Assembly (NCBI RefSeq): GCF_000308875.1
Contig: NZ_BAGL01000128.1
Span: 1 to 64,000 of the forward strand
Direction of reading: 5' to 3'
Length of the DNA stretch: 64,000 bases
DNA from: Nocardia transvalensis NBRC 15921
Lineage (GTDB): Bacteria > Actinomycetota > Actinomycetes > Mycobacteriales > Mycobacteriaceae
The notes under the pieces are model-generated. The model worked only from the letters and a program-made list of their open reading frames with translations. It ran no database searches and had not been told where the DNA came from. Within the stretch, counting starts at the first letter, position 1. Each line of letters begins with the position of its first letter. Positions 35,615 through 44,359 of the stretch are shown piece after piece. A program made the translations under genes and the position numbers.

Positions 35615-36100
35615 TCATCGCGGCGGCTGTTTCATCAGGGCACCGAACCTGTCGACCGCGACGATGGTCGGCGGTGCGGTGGCGTAGATGCTGATCCCGA
35701 ACTGGCCGGGTTCGGCGGTGATGACGAGCCACCCGTCGCTGGCGGCGCTGTCGCGGATTGCGTCGATCAGCGTGGTGTCGCCGAACGTCGGCTCGGTCAG
35801 CACCAAGTGCTCGGCGAAGTCGTCGCCGCCGACCGGCGTATCCCCGAGTCGTGGGCCGGTGCCGCGGCCCCAGCCGACCGCGAAGGCGACTTTCGCCCAC
35901 CCGTCCGGGCTGGGCGGCTCGGTGAGCTGGCGCGGCAGGCCGCTACTGGTGAGATAGGTGCCGTCGTCCTTCACCCACACCAGCGCCGGCCGGTCCGCGT
36001 GTTCGGCGATCAGCGAGGGCCGGTGCTTCGTGGCGGCCATCGCGTGCTCGGCGATCTCGAGCACCTCGGACGCGCGGAACCACAAATCGATCGACGACAC
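35615..36100 (-). CDS. DUF3085 domain protein
   Basis: 161 residues from GTG 36100, with AAGGAGG seven bases upstream; the ATG at 36148 is upstream of that site and rejected. The LWFRASEVLEIAEHAMAATK, KDDGTYLTSSGLPRQL and WAKVAFAVGWGRG-type blocks are the DUF3085 pattern common on actinobacterial and proteobacterial plasmids. The domain has no known biochemical role. Part of the minus-strand element operon. Confidence 0.75.
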   Translation of the reverse strand: MSSIDLWFRASEVLEIAEHAMAATKHRPSLIAEHADRPALVWVKDDGTYLTSSGLPRQLTEPPSPDGWAKVAFAVGWGRGTGPRLGDTPVGGDDFAEHLVLTEPTFGDTTLIDAIRDSAASDGWLVITAEPGQFGISIYATAPPTIVAVDRFGALMKQPPR

Positions 36101-36207
36101 AGGAAGACCTCCTTGTTCTCGGCAGGGAGCGACCGCACGCCCCGTCATGCGCGGGCGGCGAACGGAATCGGGGAAGCGAACAGCCGCACTGGTGCGGGGC
36201 GGGGGAT

Positions 36208-36750
36208 CTAGCGCAGGTGGCGGATCGCCGCGGTGGTGGCGGCGAGCGGATCTGGGAATGCGGCGGCGTGCGCGCTGTCGGCCGCGAAGACGGCGGCCCC
36301 GGCTCCGCGGGTGCGGTCATGAACGAAGACCCGCCACCCGTGCGTGCCCGGACGCGGCGGGCAGAGATACGCGGCGACATCGACCGGCCCGGCCGGCAGC
36401 ACCCGCACCGCGGGGGCCGGGTTGTCGGCGACGTCCACCGACCAGCCGGGCGGGACGACCCGGCGCAGGACCGGCAGGGCGGCGGCGACGGCGGCGCGGT
36501 CGCGGGCGTACTGGGCGGCGGCGTGGCGCGCGGTGTCGCGTGCGAGACGCTCGGCGTGGGACACCCAGTGGCCGGTCGGCTCGTCGAGCACCAGCCAGAT
36601 CCCACAGCGGGCACACCACCGCCGATCCTGGCGGAGTTCGGTCGTGGCGATCCGGCAACACCGGCACACCACCGATGCCGGTCGCTGTGGGCTGGTCGCC
36701 GCGGATGTTCGCGCCGCCGGTGTGGGCGGGCGAGCTGGGAGACCGGTCAC
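36208..36750 (-). CDS. zinc-ribbon-containing unknown element protein
   Basis: 180 residues from GTG 36750, overlapping the preceding stop as GTGA. A CRCCRIATTE ... WCARCGIWLVLDE double-CxxC ribbon lies near residues 30-55, then a helix-rich region with HAERLARDTARHAAAQYARD and a strand-rich C-terminal domain (WRVFVHDRTRGAGAAVFAAD). Translationally coupled to the gene before it. Family unknown; the ribbon suggests nucleic-acid or protein binding. Confidence 0.65.
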   Translation of the reverse strand: MTGLPARPPTPAARTSAATSPQRPASVVCRCCRIATTELRQDRRWCARCGIWLVLDEPTGHWVSHAERLARDTARHAAAQYARDRAAVAAALPVLRRVVPPGWSVDVADNPAPAVRVLPAGPVDVAAYLCPPRPGTHGWRVFVHDRTRGAGAAVFAADSAHAAAFPDPLAATTAAIRHLR

Positions 36751-37358
36751 AGGGCCGCGTCGTCGGCGCGGCGGCGCAGGAGGTCGTCGATGTAGCCGTC
36801 GAGCAGGTCGACGTCGTGGTCGCCGCGTTCGGGCACGGCGTCGAAGACCGGCATGGTGTCGACGTAGACGCGGCACCGGCGACCCGCGCCGAGGGCTTGG
36901 GTGTGGATCGCGATGACCGCGGTGCCGTCGGAGTCGGTGCTTTCGGACACCGCGGGCCAGAGCGCGGGAAGGGTGTGGCGGAGGGCGGGCAGGATGGCGT
37001 GTGCCTGGTCGGCGAGCGCCCCGATGATCTTCTGCCAGCTCGAGCGTTTCATCTCGAGGTTGGAATTGAACGGGCTGGCGATGAACGGCGAGTGCGGGTC
37101 GACCACCCGGACCGGGTCGTCGGGCCCGTCCTCGACATACCGGTAGGTGCCCGGGGCGATCGCCCACACCGTCTGCCAGGCGAGGCGATCGGGGGAGAAC
37201 ACTTCGACGACGTAGGTGGACTGCGACAGGTAGTCGTCGATGCGCAGGTGGTAGCGCAGCGTCACCTGGTGCCGCTGGTCGAGCAGGGTCACCTCGTTGA
37301 CCTGGCCGATACCGCCGGTGATGTCGGCGGCGGTGATGAGCGGTCCGGATTCGGGCAT
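36747..37358 (-). CDS. unknown element protein, 203 residues
   Basis: ATG 37358 has GAGGAAGGA six bases upstream. Strand-rich N-terminal half (VNEVTLLDQRHQVTLRYHLR, STYVVEVFSPDRLAWQTVWA) followed by a helical segment (KRSSWQKIIGALADQAHAIL) and an acidic C-terminus. No membrane segment or known motif. Its stop overlaps the zinc-ribbon gene. Confidence 0.65.
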   Translation of the reverse strand: MPESGPLITAADITGGIGQVNEVTLLDQRHQVTLRYHLRIDDYLSQSTYVVEVFSPDRLAWQTVWAIAPGTYRYVEDGPDDPVRVVDPHSPFIASPFNSNLEMKRSSWQKIIGALADQAHAILPALRHTLPALWPAVSESTDSDGTAVIAIHTQALGAGRRCRVYVDTMPVFDAVPERGDHDVDLLDGYIDDLLRRRADDAAL

Positions 37359-37414
37359 CGGAAGTCCTTCCTCGGCAATCGATCTGGCGGTGGCGCGGGT
37401 GAGTGCCGCGTGCG

Positions 37415-37840
37415 CTAGTGGTCGGGTAGTTCGTGGATGTCGGCGGTGTCGGACACGATCGGCCACCGCAGGGGCGGGCTGTCGGCGAGCGCCTGGCGGG
37501 CGAGTGCGTCGGCCCGGTCGGGGTCGGTGGTGTCGACGATCTGGGTGACGGTGTGGGTGACCGCGTAGCGGGGCGTGGCGGGGTCCCGGGGTGGTGGGGT
37601 GTGGCGCTGCGGGTAGCGCTCGGGCCACAGCAGGATGGGAGCTGCCGAACTGGACAGCCGCATCCTGGATTGCGCGGCCGCGAACGTGAGGGTCGGGAAA
37701 CCACCTGCCGCGACCGGCGAGTACGACACCCCGCGGCGGTCGCGGGTCTCGATCACGAACCCGTACCCGTCCTCGTCGCGGGTGAGGGTGACCTCGTAGG
37801 TGACGAACCCGTTGATATCGGAGACGACGAAACCCGTCAT
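37415..37840 (-). CDS. unknown element protein, 141 residues
   Basis: ATG 37840 follows CGGAGG by six bases. The first ~55 residues alternate strand and turn (GFVVSDINGFVTYEVTLTRD, YGFVIETRDRRGVSYSPVAA), the rest is proline-rich then helical with TVTQIVDTTDPDRADALARQ. No family recognised. Confidence 0.6.
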   Translation of the reverse strand: MTGFVVSDINGFVTYEVTLTRDEDGYGFVIETRDRRGVSYSPVAAGGFPTLTFAAAQSRMRLSSSAAPILLWPERYPQRHTPPPRDPATPRYAVTHTVTQIVDTTDPDRADALARQALADSPPLRWPIVSDTADIHELPDH

Positions 37841-37951
37841 CGATGACCTCCGTTTCTCGTGCGGGGGGAGCCAGTGCGGGGGAAAGTGAGAACCGCGACG
37901 GCGGCAGCCGCCGGCGGACGCGTTTGTCACACGGTGTGAATGCGGCGACGT

Positions 37952-38812
37952 TCAGGTACGGCCGGTGGGGTGGAGGTGGCGGGGACGCCGTGTGCCGTAC
38001 CGCAATCCGTTGCCGACGGTGCGGTTGAGTTCGGTGGCGGTGAATCCGTCGACACCGAGATGCCGGTGGGCGGCGTCGGCGAGGACGGCGCGGGCGTGGT
38101 GTTCGTCGAGTTCGTCCGCGGCGACCAGGCGGCCGAGGACCAGCGCGGCCCGGAACAGGGTGAGGTTGCGAGTACCGGGCCGGGCGTCCGCGACCCGGTC
38201 GGCCTCACCGCGCACGATCGCCGCCAGATACGCGTCCGGATGACCGGCAGACACCGGGACCACGGGCCGCGCGGGCGGCGGGGGTGGGGTGAGCAGGGCG
38301 ATGGTGTCGGTCGGCAGGTCGGCGACCGGGCGGGGATCGAGGATGCGGTAGTCGCCTGCGGGGGTGTGGGATCCGGCGGCGACGACGTATCCGCGGTGGC
38401 CGCGGGTGTCGATCCCGGGGCCGAGCCGGGCGACGGTGCACGGCAGCGGTGGGTGGTCGGGGGCCCGGTAGTACAGGTGCCAGCCGCCGGGGGTGGCGAC
38501 GGTGAACGTGGGCGGTGCGGGCCGGTGCAGGCGGGCGGTCAGTTCGTGGAGCGCGTCGTCGAATTCCGGTGCGGTGGACACGAGATGGGCGGCGTCGAGG
38601 TCGATCACGTGCAGCCGGGCCGGGCCGGTCGCGATCGCGATGTTGAACCGGCGGTTGTAGGACCACCAGCGGCGGATACGGTCGGGATCGGTGCTGGCGT
38701 AGTCCGGCCAGCCACGGATCGCGGGCCGCTTGCCGCCGGCCCGTAGCGGGAACACCGGCCACCCGCGCCCGGCAGCAGCGAGCGCCGCTGTCAGCAGGTC
38801 GGGATCGGTCAC
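37952..38812 (-). CDS. bifunctional DNA primase/polymerase (Prim-Pol domain)
   Basis: 286 residues from GTG 38812 (GGAGG eight bases upstream). The Prim-Pol domain occupies about 5-190: AAGRGWPVFPLRAGGKRPAI at the start, catalytic acids Asp71 and Asp73 in LHVIDLDAAH, and GGWHLYYRAP plus GIDTRGHRGYVVAAGS, the strand carrying the conserved His/Gly. The usual downstream helicase domain is missing; the C-terminal ~90 residues are a primase-associated helical region (LFRAALVLGRLVAADELDEH). It can prime element replication or the transferred strand. Confidence 0.88.
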   Translation of the reverse strand: MTDPDLLTAALAAAGRGWPVFPLRAGGKRPAIRGWPDYASTDPDRIRRWWSYNRRFNIAIATGPARLHVIDLDAAHLVSTAPEFDDALHELTARLHRPAPPTFTVATPGGWHLYYRAPDHPPLPCTVARLGPGIDTRGHRGYVVAAGSHTPAGDYRILDPRPVADLPTDTIALLTPPPPPARPVVPVSAGHPDAYLAAIVRGEADRVADARPGTRNLTLFRAALVLGRLVAADELDEHHARAVLADAAHRHLGVDGFTATELNRTVGNGLRYGTRRPRHLHPTGRT

Positions 38813-38835
38813 GGCAATCACCTCCTCGGCGCGGG

Positions 38836-39243
38836 TCAGTCCCACCAGAGGCTGAGCAGGACGTAGTCTCTGCCGCCTGTGCCGAGCGCGGCGTTGGTTT
38901 CCTCGCGGTCGTGGAAGATGATCGTGTCGGCGTCCCAGCTCTCAGCGCCGGCGATATGAAACAGTTCCTGCGCCTGATGATCGTTTTCGGTGAGCAGGAA
39001 CAGGGTGTCGGCGTTCCAGTGGTTGTCGCCGAGGTCGCGGAGTGTGATCAGCGATCCGGCGGGCAGCTGATCGATAGCGCCGGGCAGGCCGGGACGGTCG
39101 ATGCAGGCGGCGAGCCACAGGTCGGCGTGGGCGGCAAGACTGTCCGCGACCCGCGGGCCGTCGAAGGAATTGAAGCTGGCCCGGCGGATCAGCTCGAGCT
39201 GGATCTGCTGGATCGTCGCGTCGCGCAGAAGAAGGTCGGTCAT
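38836..39243 (-). CDS. unknown element protein, 135 residues
   Basis: ATG 39243 preceded by GGAGG at six bases. N-terminal helical half (LLRDATIQQIQLELIRRASF) and an acidic strand-rich half with DADTIIFHDREETNAALGTG. No family recognised. Between parB-like and primase genes on the same strand, so part of the element maintenance operon. Confidence 0.6.
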   Translation of the reverse strand: MTDLLLRDATIQQIQLELIRRASFNSFDGPRVADSLAAHADLWLAACIDRPGLPGAIDQLPAGSLITLRDLGDNHWNADTLFLLTENDHQAQELFHIAGAESWDADTIIFHDREETNAALGTGGRDYVLLSLWWD

Positions 39244-39307
39244 CGGAGCCTCCGGTGTCGTCTACGCCGTGGACGAGTCCGCCCACGACGGGCAGGAAGA
39301 ATGCAGG

Positions 39308-39337
39308 TGCGGGCCCCACCAGCACGCGGGGCCCGCA
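39308..39337. terminator. 10-bp GC hairpin between parB-like and 135-residue genes
   Basis: TGCGGGCCCC (39308-39317), ten-base loop, GGGGCCCGCA (39328-39337). No T tract; probably a transcript-stabilising or attenuating hairpin in the minus-strand operon. Confidence 0.45.
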
Positions 39338-39401
39338 GCTGCAAGGCATGGCGAATCGCCCACGGCGCCACAGGAACGGCGGGCGATGTGCTCGGAACGG
39401 G

Positions 39402-41165
39402 TCAGGCTGCCTGCGGGGTGTCGTCCTCGGTGACGGGGGTGTCGATGTCGATGGTGTCGGGTTCGAGTTCGCCGGCGGCGGCGAGATCGACCGGCACCAG
39501 CGGGTAGCCGGCGTCGCGCAGGAAGTTCAGCAACCGGCGCACTCCGGCGTCGGCGTAGCGCCAATGCTCCTTGGTCGCGCGCTTCTCCAACGCGCCGATG
39601 ACCAGCGCGAGCACGATCACCCGGCAGCGGGCCGGGGTCGCGGCCTCGACCGCGCTGAGCAGTGCGGGCCGCCAGCCGGTGACCCCGAGCAGCTCGAGTG
39701 TGGTGTTGAAGGCGTTGTACTCGGCCAGCATTCCGGAATCGGCCGCCAAGGATTCGGCGATGAACTTGTCAGCGCCCTGCGGCAGGGTCTTGCGCGCGAG
39801 CAGCTGCCGCTCGAACTGCATGCGGACCTCCTTCGCGGCCACGCCCTGCTTGTTGAGTTCGCGCACCCGTCGCGCCGCCTGCCGCTTGGCCTCGGCCGCC
39901 TCCGCCACGGCGGCCTGGGCGGCAGCGCGCCGCGCCGCGAGTTCGTCCTCGTCCTCGTCGTGGGTGTCGTCGGCGGGACCGGCCGTGTCGGCCGCCGGGT
40001 CGGTGTCGGAGGCGTGACGCAGTCTGGCGTTCTCGATCTGGTCGAGCGGCAGGAAGTATTCGGGGGTCCAATGGTCGCGCTTCTCGATGTCGCGGACGTG
40101 CCGCATACCCTCGCGAGGCTCGCGGTCGGGATCGCGTTCGGTGGACCAGTCCACTGAGCCGTGCTCGACGATCGCGCCGGTCTCGCGGTCGATGCACAGC
40201 GGGCGGTGGTCGAGTTCGATGTGCACCAGCCAGCGGCCCGGGTCGGTGTGAACGAGGGTGTCGGACACGGGGTTGCCGTCGGCGTCGGCGAGTTCGCTGG
40301 AGAGGACCACCTCCGCGAGAGGTCCGTGGAGGTTGGGGTAGAGGGTGAGGACCCCGAATCCGGCCTCGGCGTAGGGCAGCGCGGCGGCGAAGTACTCGCG
40401 GCCTTCGGCGCGGTGGTTCGCGATCCGCCGCGCCTCGAAGGGGAATTCGGTCCGGCCGACTTTCGACAGGCGGGACACGGCGGCGGTGTCGCCGACGGCT
40501 TCGTAGTCGGCGATGACCGCGGCCTGTTCGAGATCGAACTGCCCGTCGTCGACCAGCGTGCGGGCGGTCTCGGAACCGCCGACCTTGCGGGCGACCTTCA
40601 CCTGGTCGCGTTTGGTCTGCAACGCCTTGCTCACCCGGGTGACCGACGCCCCGAGTTCCAGCGCGAGCGCGATCCCGCCGGCGCGGTCGCCGTCGGTGAG
40701 CGGGACGCGGCGATCGTTGAGCGTGATCTGCTCGAAGATCCGCTCGATCTCGGCCTCTTTCTCGTCCAGCGAGGTGTCGGCGTCGACGATCCACACCGGC
40801 ACCCGGGGCTGCTCGTAGGCCAGCGCGGTCAAGGTGCGAACTTGCCCGTCGCGCACCACGATCCGCCCATCGGGCATCCGGATCGCCAGGATCGGGTCCT
40901 TCACGCCGTGCACGCGGATGGACTCGGTGTCGACCGGGTAGTCCTCGAGCCGGAAATTCTTGCGCACGTTCTCACCGATCTCCAGCTCCGCCGGATCCAT
41001 GCGCTTGGCTTCGATCCTCGGCAGCAGCGACTCATCGGCCGCGCCGCCAGCGTGCTGCTCGGCCTCGGTGCTCATCTGTTCGGCAGTGACGGCGGTCGAG
41101 GGTTGCGTGGCGGTGTCGTCGACGGCCTCGGCGTCGGAGAGGGTGGTTTCGGTGGGCAGGGACAT
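39402..41165 (-). CDS. ParB/Srx-domain protein (element partition-type)
   Basis: 587 residues from ATG 41165. N-terminal ParB/sulfiredoxin-like domain at about 50-140: ELEIGENVRKNF, RVHGVKDPILAIRMPDGRIV, VRDGQVRTLTALAYEQ, VPVWIVDA (with DGQVR in place of GERR). A KorB-like HTH follows (GIALALELGASVTRVSKALQ). The middle binds no known motif; ~410-450 is a Glu/Ala coiled coil and the C-terminus is acidic. Much longer than chromosomal ParB; such proteins occur on actinobacterial plasmids and ICEs. No ParA gene or parS consensus is seen in the window. Confidence 0.85.
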   Translation of the reverse strand: MSLPTETTLSDAEAVDDTATQPSTAVTAEQMSTEAEQHAGGAADESLLPRIEAKRMDPAELEIGENVRKNFRLEDYPVDTESIRVHGVKDPILAIRMPDGRIVVRDGQVRTLTALAYEQPRVPVWIVDADTSLDEKEAEIERIFEQITLNDRRVPLTDGDRAGGIALALELGASVTRVSKALQTKRDQVKVARKVGGSETARTLVDDGQFDLEQAAVIADYEAVGDTAAVSRLSKVGRTEFPFEARRIANHRAEGREYFAAALPYAEAGFGVLTLYPNLHGPLAEVVLSSELADADGNPVSDTLVHTDPGRWLVHIELDHRPLCIDRETGAIVEHGSVDWSTERDPDREPREGMRHVRDIEKRDHWTPEYFLPLDQIENARLRHASDTDPAADTAGPADDTHDEDEDELAARRAAAQAAVAEAAEAKRQAARRVRELNKQGVAAKEVRMQFERQLLARKTLPQGADKFIAESLAADSGMLAEYNAFNTTLELLGVTGWRPALLSAVEAATPARCRVIVLALVIGALEKRATKEHWRYADAGVRRLLNFLRDAGYPLVPVDLAAAGELEPDTIDIDTPVTEDDTPQAA

Positions 41166-41185
41166 CGGGGGCTCCTGTCATGAAA

Positions 41186-41229
41186 CAGGCAGGCACCCCG
41201 GCAGCCTGATGCTGCGAGGTGCCTGCCTG
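41186..41229. terminator. 12-bp-arm hairpin just upstream of the parB-like gene
   Basis: CAGGCAGGCACC (41186-41197) pairs with GGTGCCTGCCTG (41218-41229); the spacer holds an inner GCAGC/GCTGC stem. It ends 21 bases before the parB-like ATG on the minus strand, so it may attenuate read-through or mask the leader. Confidence 0.55.
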
Positions 41230-41275
41230 GCGGGGGATGAGGGAAGCGCTGCGGGGCCGCGGGGCGGCCCGCCGG

Positions 41276-41491
41276 TCAGTCCTTGTTTTTCGGGCGGGGC
41301 GTGATGTTGATCGGTGTCAGGAACCGGGCTCCGAGGTTGTCGGGGTCGGTGTAGGTCCAGTGCTTGCCCTGCCAGTCCGGGTGCTCGGCGCGCCAGCGTT
41401 CGATCGTGGCCTCGCCCAGCGCGGTGGCCGGTCCGGCGGAGCCGAGATGCTCGCCGAGCACATAGTCGTCACGGGAGATGGTGTCGGCCAT
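41276..41491 (-). CDS. 71-residue unknown element protein
   Basis: ATG 41491 with AGGAGG eight bases upstream. Sequence contains YVLGEHLGSAGPATALGEAT and WRAEHPDWQGKHWTYTDPDN; acidic with several Trp. No family recognised; conserved start signals make it a real gene. Confidence 0.65.
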   Translation of the reverse strand: MADTISRDDYVLGEHLGSAGPATALGEATIERWRAEHPDWQGKHWTYTDPDNLGARFLTPINITPRPKNKD

Positions 41492-41554
41492 CGGGATACA
41501 ACCTCCTAATCAACGGGCACGCGGGGCTGCGTGCGGTCCGGTATCGAGCGGGAG

Positions 41555-42793
41555 TCAGATGAGAGTCATGGCGCGCAGGGCCAGGTCGTCGAGGTCGTCG
41601 GCGCGGTCGGCGTCGGGGATGGTCTGGCTGTAGCTGGTGACCGCGTTGGCGATCCCGGCCGCGGTGAGCTGGCCGCCGGCGATGAAGTGCGACAGGATCC
41701 CGGCGCGTTCGTCCTCGCTGAAACCGAGCCGCTTGGACACGACCTCGATCGTCTTGTCCGGCTGCGTCACCGGCGTCGCCGCCGCCTGTTCCAGCTCCCC
41801 GACCCGCGCGGTCAGGAATTCCGGCGAGAGCCATTCGGTGACCTTGTCGCGGGTCTCGGCGGTGATCACCGACAGCCGTTTGCGGTAGGTGTCCTGCGAC
41901 CAGGCCCCGGTGGTACCGAGATCGAGCTTGTCGCCCAGATGCCGCTTGGTGTAGGCGAACAGCGGCAGCGTGAGCCCGTTGCCGCAGATCTGCACCATCA
42001 GCTCCGGCTTCAACGTGACCGCGTGATGGCCGATCTCGGAATTGGCGAACCGGAACCCGGCGAACACCACCGGCTCGCTGCCCGGGGTGTAGCCGCGGCC
42101 CTCGCGCGCGGCGACCGGCCGCCACCGCTCCAGCTGACCGGCGACCCGGCGGCGCTCGGCCTCGAGGTCCGGGTTCGCGAACGGCGTGCGGTAGTTCTCC
42201 AGAAACCGCGGCGCCAGCGCGGACACGCTCGGGGAGTACACCTTGCAGCGCATCGTGGACTCGCTCAGATCACACGCGCGGACCTGCACGTCGGCGTCGG
42301 CGAGCTTGATCCCGTCCAGCACCGCGGTCAGCACATCGAGGTTGTCGATGATCCCGTACCGATCCGACAACAACGCCCGCAACACCCCCGGCTCACCCGC
42401 ACGCCCAGAAGCGAACAGCCGCAACAGAAACGACCGATCATCACCCGCCGCCGACCCATCGGGGCCGGGGGTGCCGTGCAGCAGGCCGTTGACGTTGGCG
42501 TCGTACAGATCGGCACGACCCTGCTCGCGCAGCCACCTCAGGTAGCCGACCGGGATCTTCAACTTGCTGCCGATCTGGGAATCGGCCGCCCCGGTGGGCC
42601 GGTAACTCCCGTCGACGGAGGTGACGCCACGCTCATCCAGCACCGGCGCCACACCGTCCAACTCCACGAACCCGTCGCGGGCCCGCAGCGCCGACGCGGG
42701 AGCGACGACATCGACCTTCGCGGCCTGCTGCCGATTCAGCAGCGCCACCAGGTCACCCAGTTCGGCATGACGCACCGAGGTAGCAAGCGACAC
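41555..42793 (-). CDS. DUF932-like plasmid/phage protein
   Basis: 412 residues from GTG 42793, with AAAGGAG eight bases upstream inside the longer frame. Segments DSQIGSKLKIPVGYLRWLRE, RSFLLRLFASG, VLRALLSDRYGIIDNLDVL and YAGFRFANSEIGHHAVTLKP-type text follow the DUF932 (plasmid/phage-like protein) pattern. The family is frequent beside ssb, primase and parB on mobile elements and has no proven activity. C-terminal ~100 residues are helical with EVVSKRLGFSEDERAGILSH. Confidence 0.75.
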   Translation of the reverse strand: MSLATSVRHAELGDLVALLNRQQAAKVDVVAPASALRARDGFVELDGVAPVLDERGVTSVDGSYRPTGAADSQIGSKLKIPVGYLRWLREQGRADLYDANVNGLLHGTPGPDGSAAGDDRSFLLRLFASGRAGEPGVLRALLSDRYGIIDNLDVLTAVLDGIKLADADVQVRACDLSESTMRCKVYSPSVSALAPRFLENYRTPFANPDLEAERRRVAGQLERWRPVAAREGRGYTPGSEPVVFAGFRFANSEIGHHAVTLKPELMVQICGNGLTLPLFAYTKRHLGDKLDLGTTGAWSQDTYRKRLSVITAETRDKVTEWLSPEFLTARVGELEQAAATPVTQPDKTIEVVSKRLGFSEDERAGILSHFIAGGQLTAAGIANAVTSYSQTIPDADRADDLDDLALRAMTLI

Positions 42794-42826
42794 AGCAAAA
42801 CTCCTTTCAGACACGGGACACCCCGC

Positions 42827-42848
42827 CGCCCCTGCACGAACAGGGGCG
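42827..42848. terminator. 8-bp hairpin upstream of the DUF932-like gene
   Basis: CGCCCCTG, loop CACGAA, CAGGGGCG. Similar short GC hairpins recur in the gaps of this operon; no T tract. Confidence 0.4.
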
Positions 42849-43021
42849 ACGAGGTACGGGGGCGTGAGGCCACGGCTCCAACCGCTCGACGTGGTCCCGG
42901 AAGGCCGGGGACGGTGTCGACGTCGGCCGGGAAAGCCGATTCCGGAGAGAGGAAGCCGGGCCTCGCATGCGGCTATTTCGCTGGGCGACAGGGGGTTCAG
43001 GTCTGCTGTCGCGTCGGGCGG

Positions 43022-43453
43022 TCAGGCCGTGGCGGTGAGGGTGGCGTTGGCCTCGGCGAGGATCGCGCGGAACGTGAAGAGGGCGTCGGCTGCCAGGCCG
43101 TCGAGCGTGCCCGCAGTGATCTCGCGCCCGGGACGCGGGACGATCGGCCGCAGATGGATACCGACGGCCAGGAACATCCCGGTGTCACCGTCGTGGAATT
43201 CGATCGCCCGCGCGCCACCGGCGTCGTCCCGGACCTGAAGGCTCACGGCCGCGCCGGTGTCGGAGCGGGTGACCAGCTCGTAGGTGTCCGCGGTCTCCAC
43301 GGCGATGCCGACCACGAACGGCCACGCGTCGGACCAAGCCACCAACTCCGCCGGGTCGAACAGGGCCACGAGTTCATCGACACCCAACTTCTCGATGATC
43401 CGGGCGCGAGCACGATCGAAGTCCGCCACGAGACTCAACACAGGTGCAGTCAC
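43022..43453 (-). CDS. unknown element protein, 143 residues
   Basis: GTG 43453 with GGGAGGA upstream. First half helical (VADFDRARARIIEKLGVDEL), second half strand-rich (YELVTRSDTGAAVSLQVRDD, RAIEFHDGDTGMFLAVGIHL). No family recognised. Confidence 0.6.
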   Translation of the reverse strand: MTAPVLSLVADFDRARARIIEKLGVDELVALFDPAELVAWSDAWPFVVGIAVETADTYELVTRSDTGAAVSLQVRDDAGGARAIEFHDGDTGMFLAVGIHLRPIVPRPGREITAGTLDGLAADALFTFRAILAEANATLTATA

Positions 43454-43512
43454 AGTTCCTCCCTCGGCTCGCCGAAAGGCATCAGGTGAATCGGGGCACG
43501 CGGATGCGCTAC

Positions 43513-43929
43513 TCAGGAGCGAGACGGCGGCATCGCCCTATACGGCCAGCCGGACAGGCGTCGAGCGATTCGCCACGCGCGGGTCGCGATCGAGCGCAGC
43601 CCGGTCGCGGGCTCCGGGACCGGGAGGCGGGTGAGGTCGACGACGCCGTAGGTGATCCAGTGGTGCCAGCAGCGGTCGAGTGGCTGGACCGACCGCGGCC
43701 GCTGGGGTAGGGCTCCGGCGTAGTGGATCGCGAACGCTTCGGCGAAATGCTCCGCCGCCTCGGAGTCGGCCGCCTCGGGTCCGGCCTCGTCCTGGCGTCC
43801 CCAGGCGTAGCTCTGCGCCCGGGCGTACGCCTCGTCGATCGGCGCACCCCGTTGCCGCTGGGCCTGGGAAAACTCTTCCCACGTGTCATCGTCATGGGTG
43901 CCGGGGGAATGGCTGGCAGGTGTGAACAC
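43513..43929 (-). CDS. unknown element protein, 138 residues
   Basis: GTG 43929, with AAGGAGG eight bases upstream. Acidic N-terminal half with WEEFSQAQRQRGAPIDEAYA and EAAEHFAEAFAIHYAG (a helical block), then LDRCWHHWITYGVVDLTRLP and a basic tail. First gene of the minus-strand element operon; the next gene upstream is divergent. Confidence 0.6.
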   Translation of the reverse strand: MFTPASHSPGTHDDDTWEEFSQAQRQRGAPIDEAYARAQSYAWGRQDEAGPEAADSEAAEHFAEAFAIHYAGALPQRPRSVQPLDRCWHHWITYGVVDLTRLPVPEPATGLRSIATRAWRIARRLSGWPYRAMPPSRS

Positions 43930-44359
43930 GACAAGGACCTCCTTCTGGGAGCCGGACAAAGGGGAATCCGATCGAATACTGGTGCGGTAGAGCTACTTGC
44001 AACGCGAGACGTAGTTGCGGGCTACCGACCTGTGGGCAGATCAGTGAATGTGGTGGCGTCTCGTTTCTGGACAGGTGCCGGTCTCACTGCCCCCGACGTG
44101 ACCTGATGACATCGAGCCCAGGGCTCAGAGCTGGGAACTCAGTGGTCGTGAGGCCGGCGCATCTCAGAAACTTTGAACTGAGCATGCAGACATGCATGAA
44201 TTGATGACAAGCATCCGATGCATTGGAGCATCGACTGCAATTGCCGCCCAATAGCGTTGACGCTCAGTCCGACCCTGCCGATGCGCCTGGACGGGCGGAG
44301 TATTCTGGAGGACGCGAGGGGCCTGGCCGGTCAGTCACATACCAGTCAGGAGAGTTGCT
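43930..44359. other. 430-bp divergent control region, possible origin or partition site
   Basis: AT-richer than its surroundings, between divergent element genes. Around 44182-44233 the core GCAT/ATGC recurs (AGCATGCAGACATGCATG; GCATCCGATGCATTGG) and CGATGC-N6-GCATCG (44216-44233) is a palindrome. No gene seen. Could hold divergent promoters, a ParB site or replication iterons. Confidence 0.4.
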
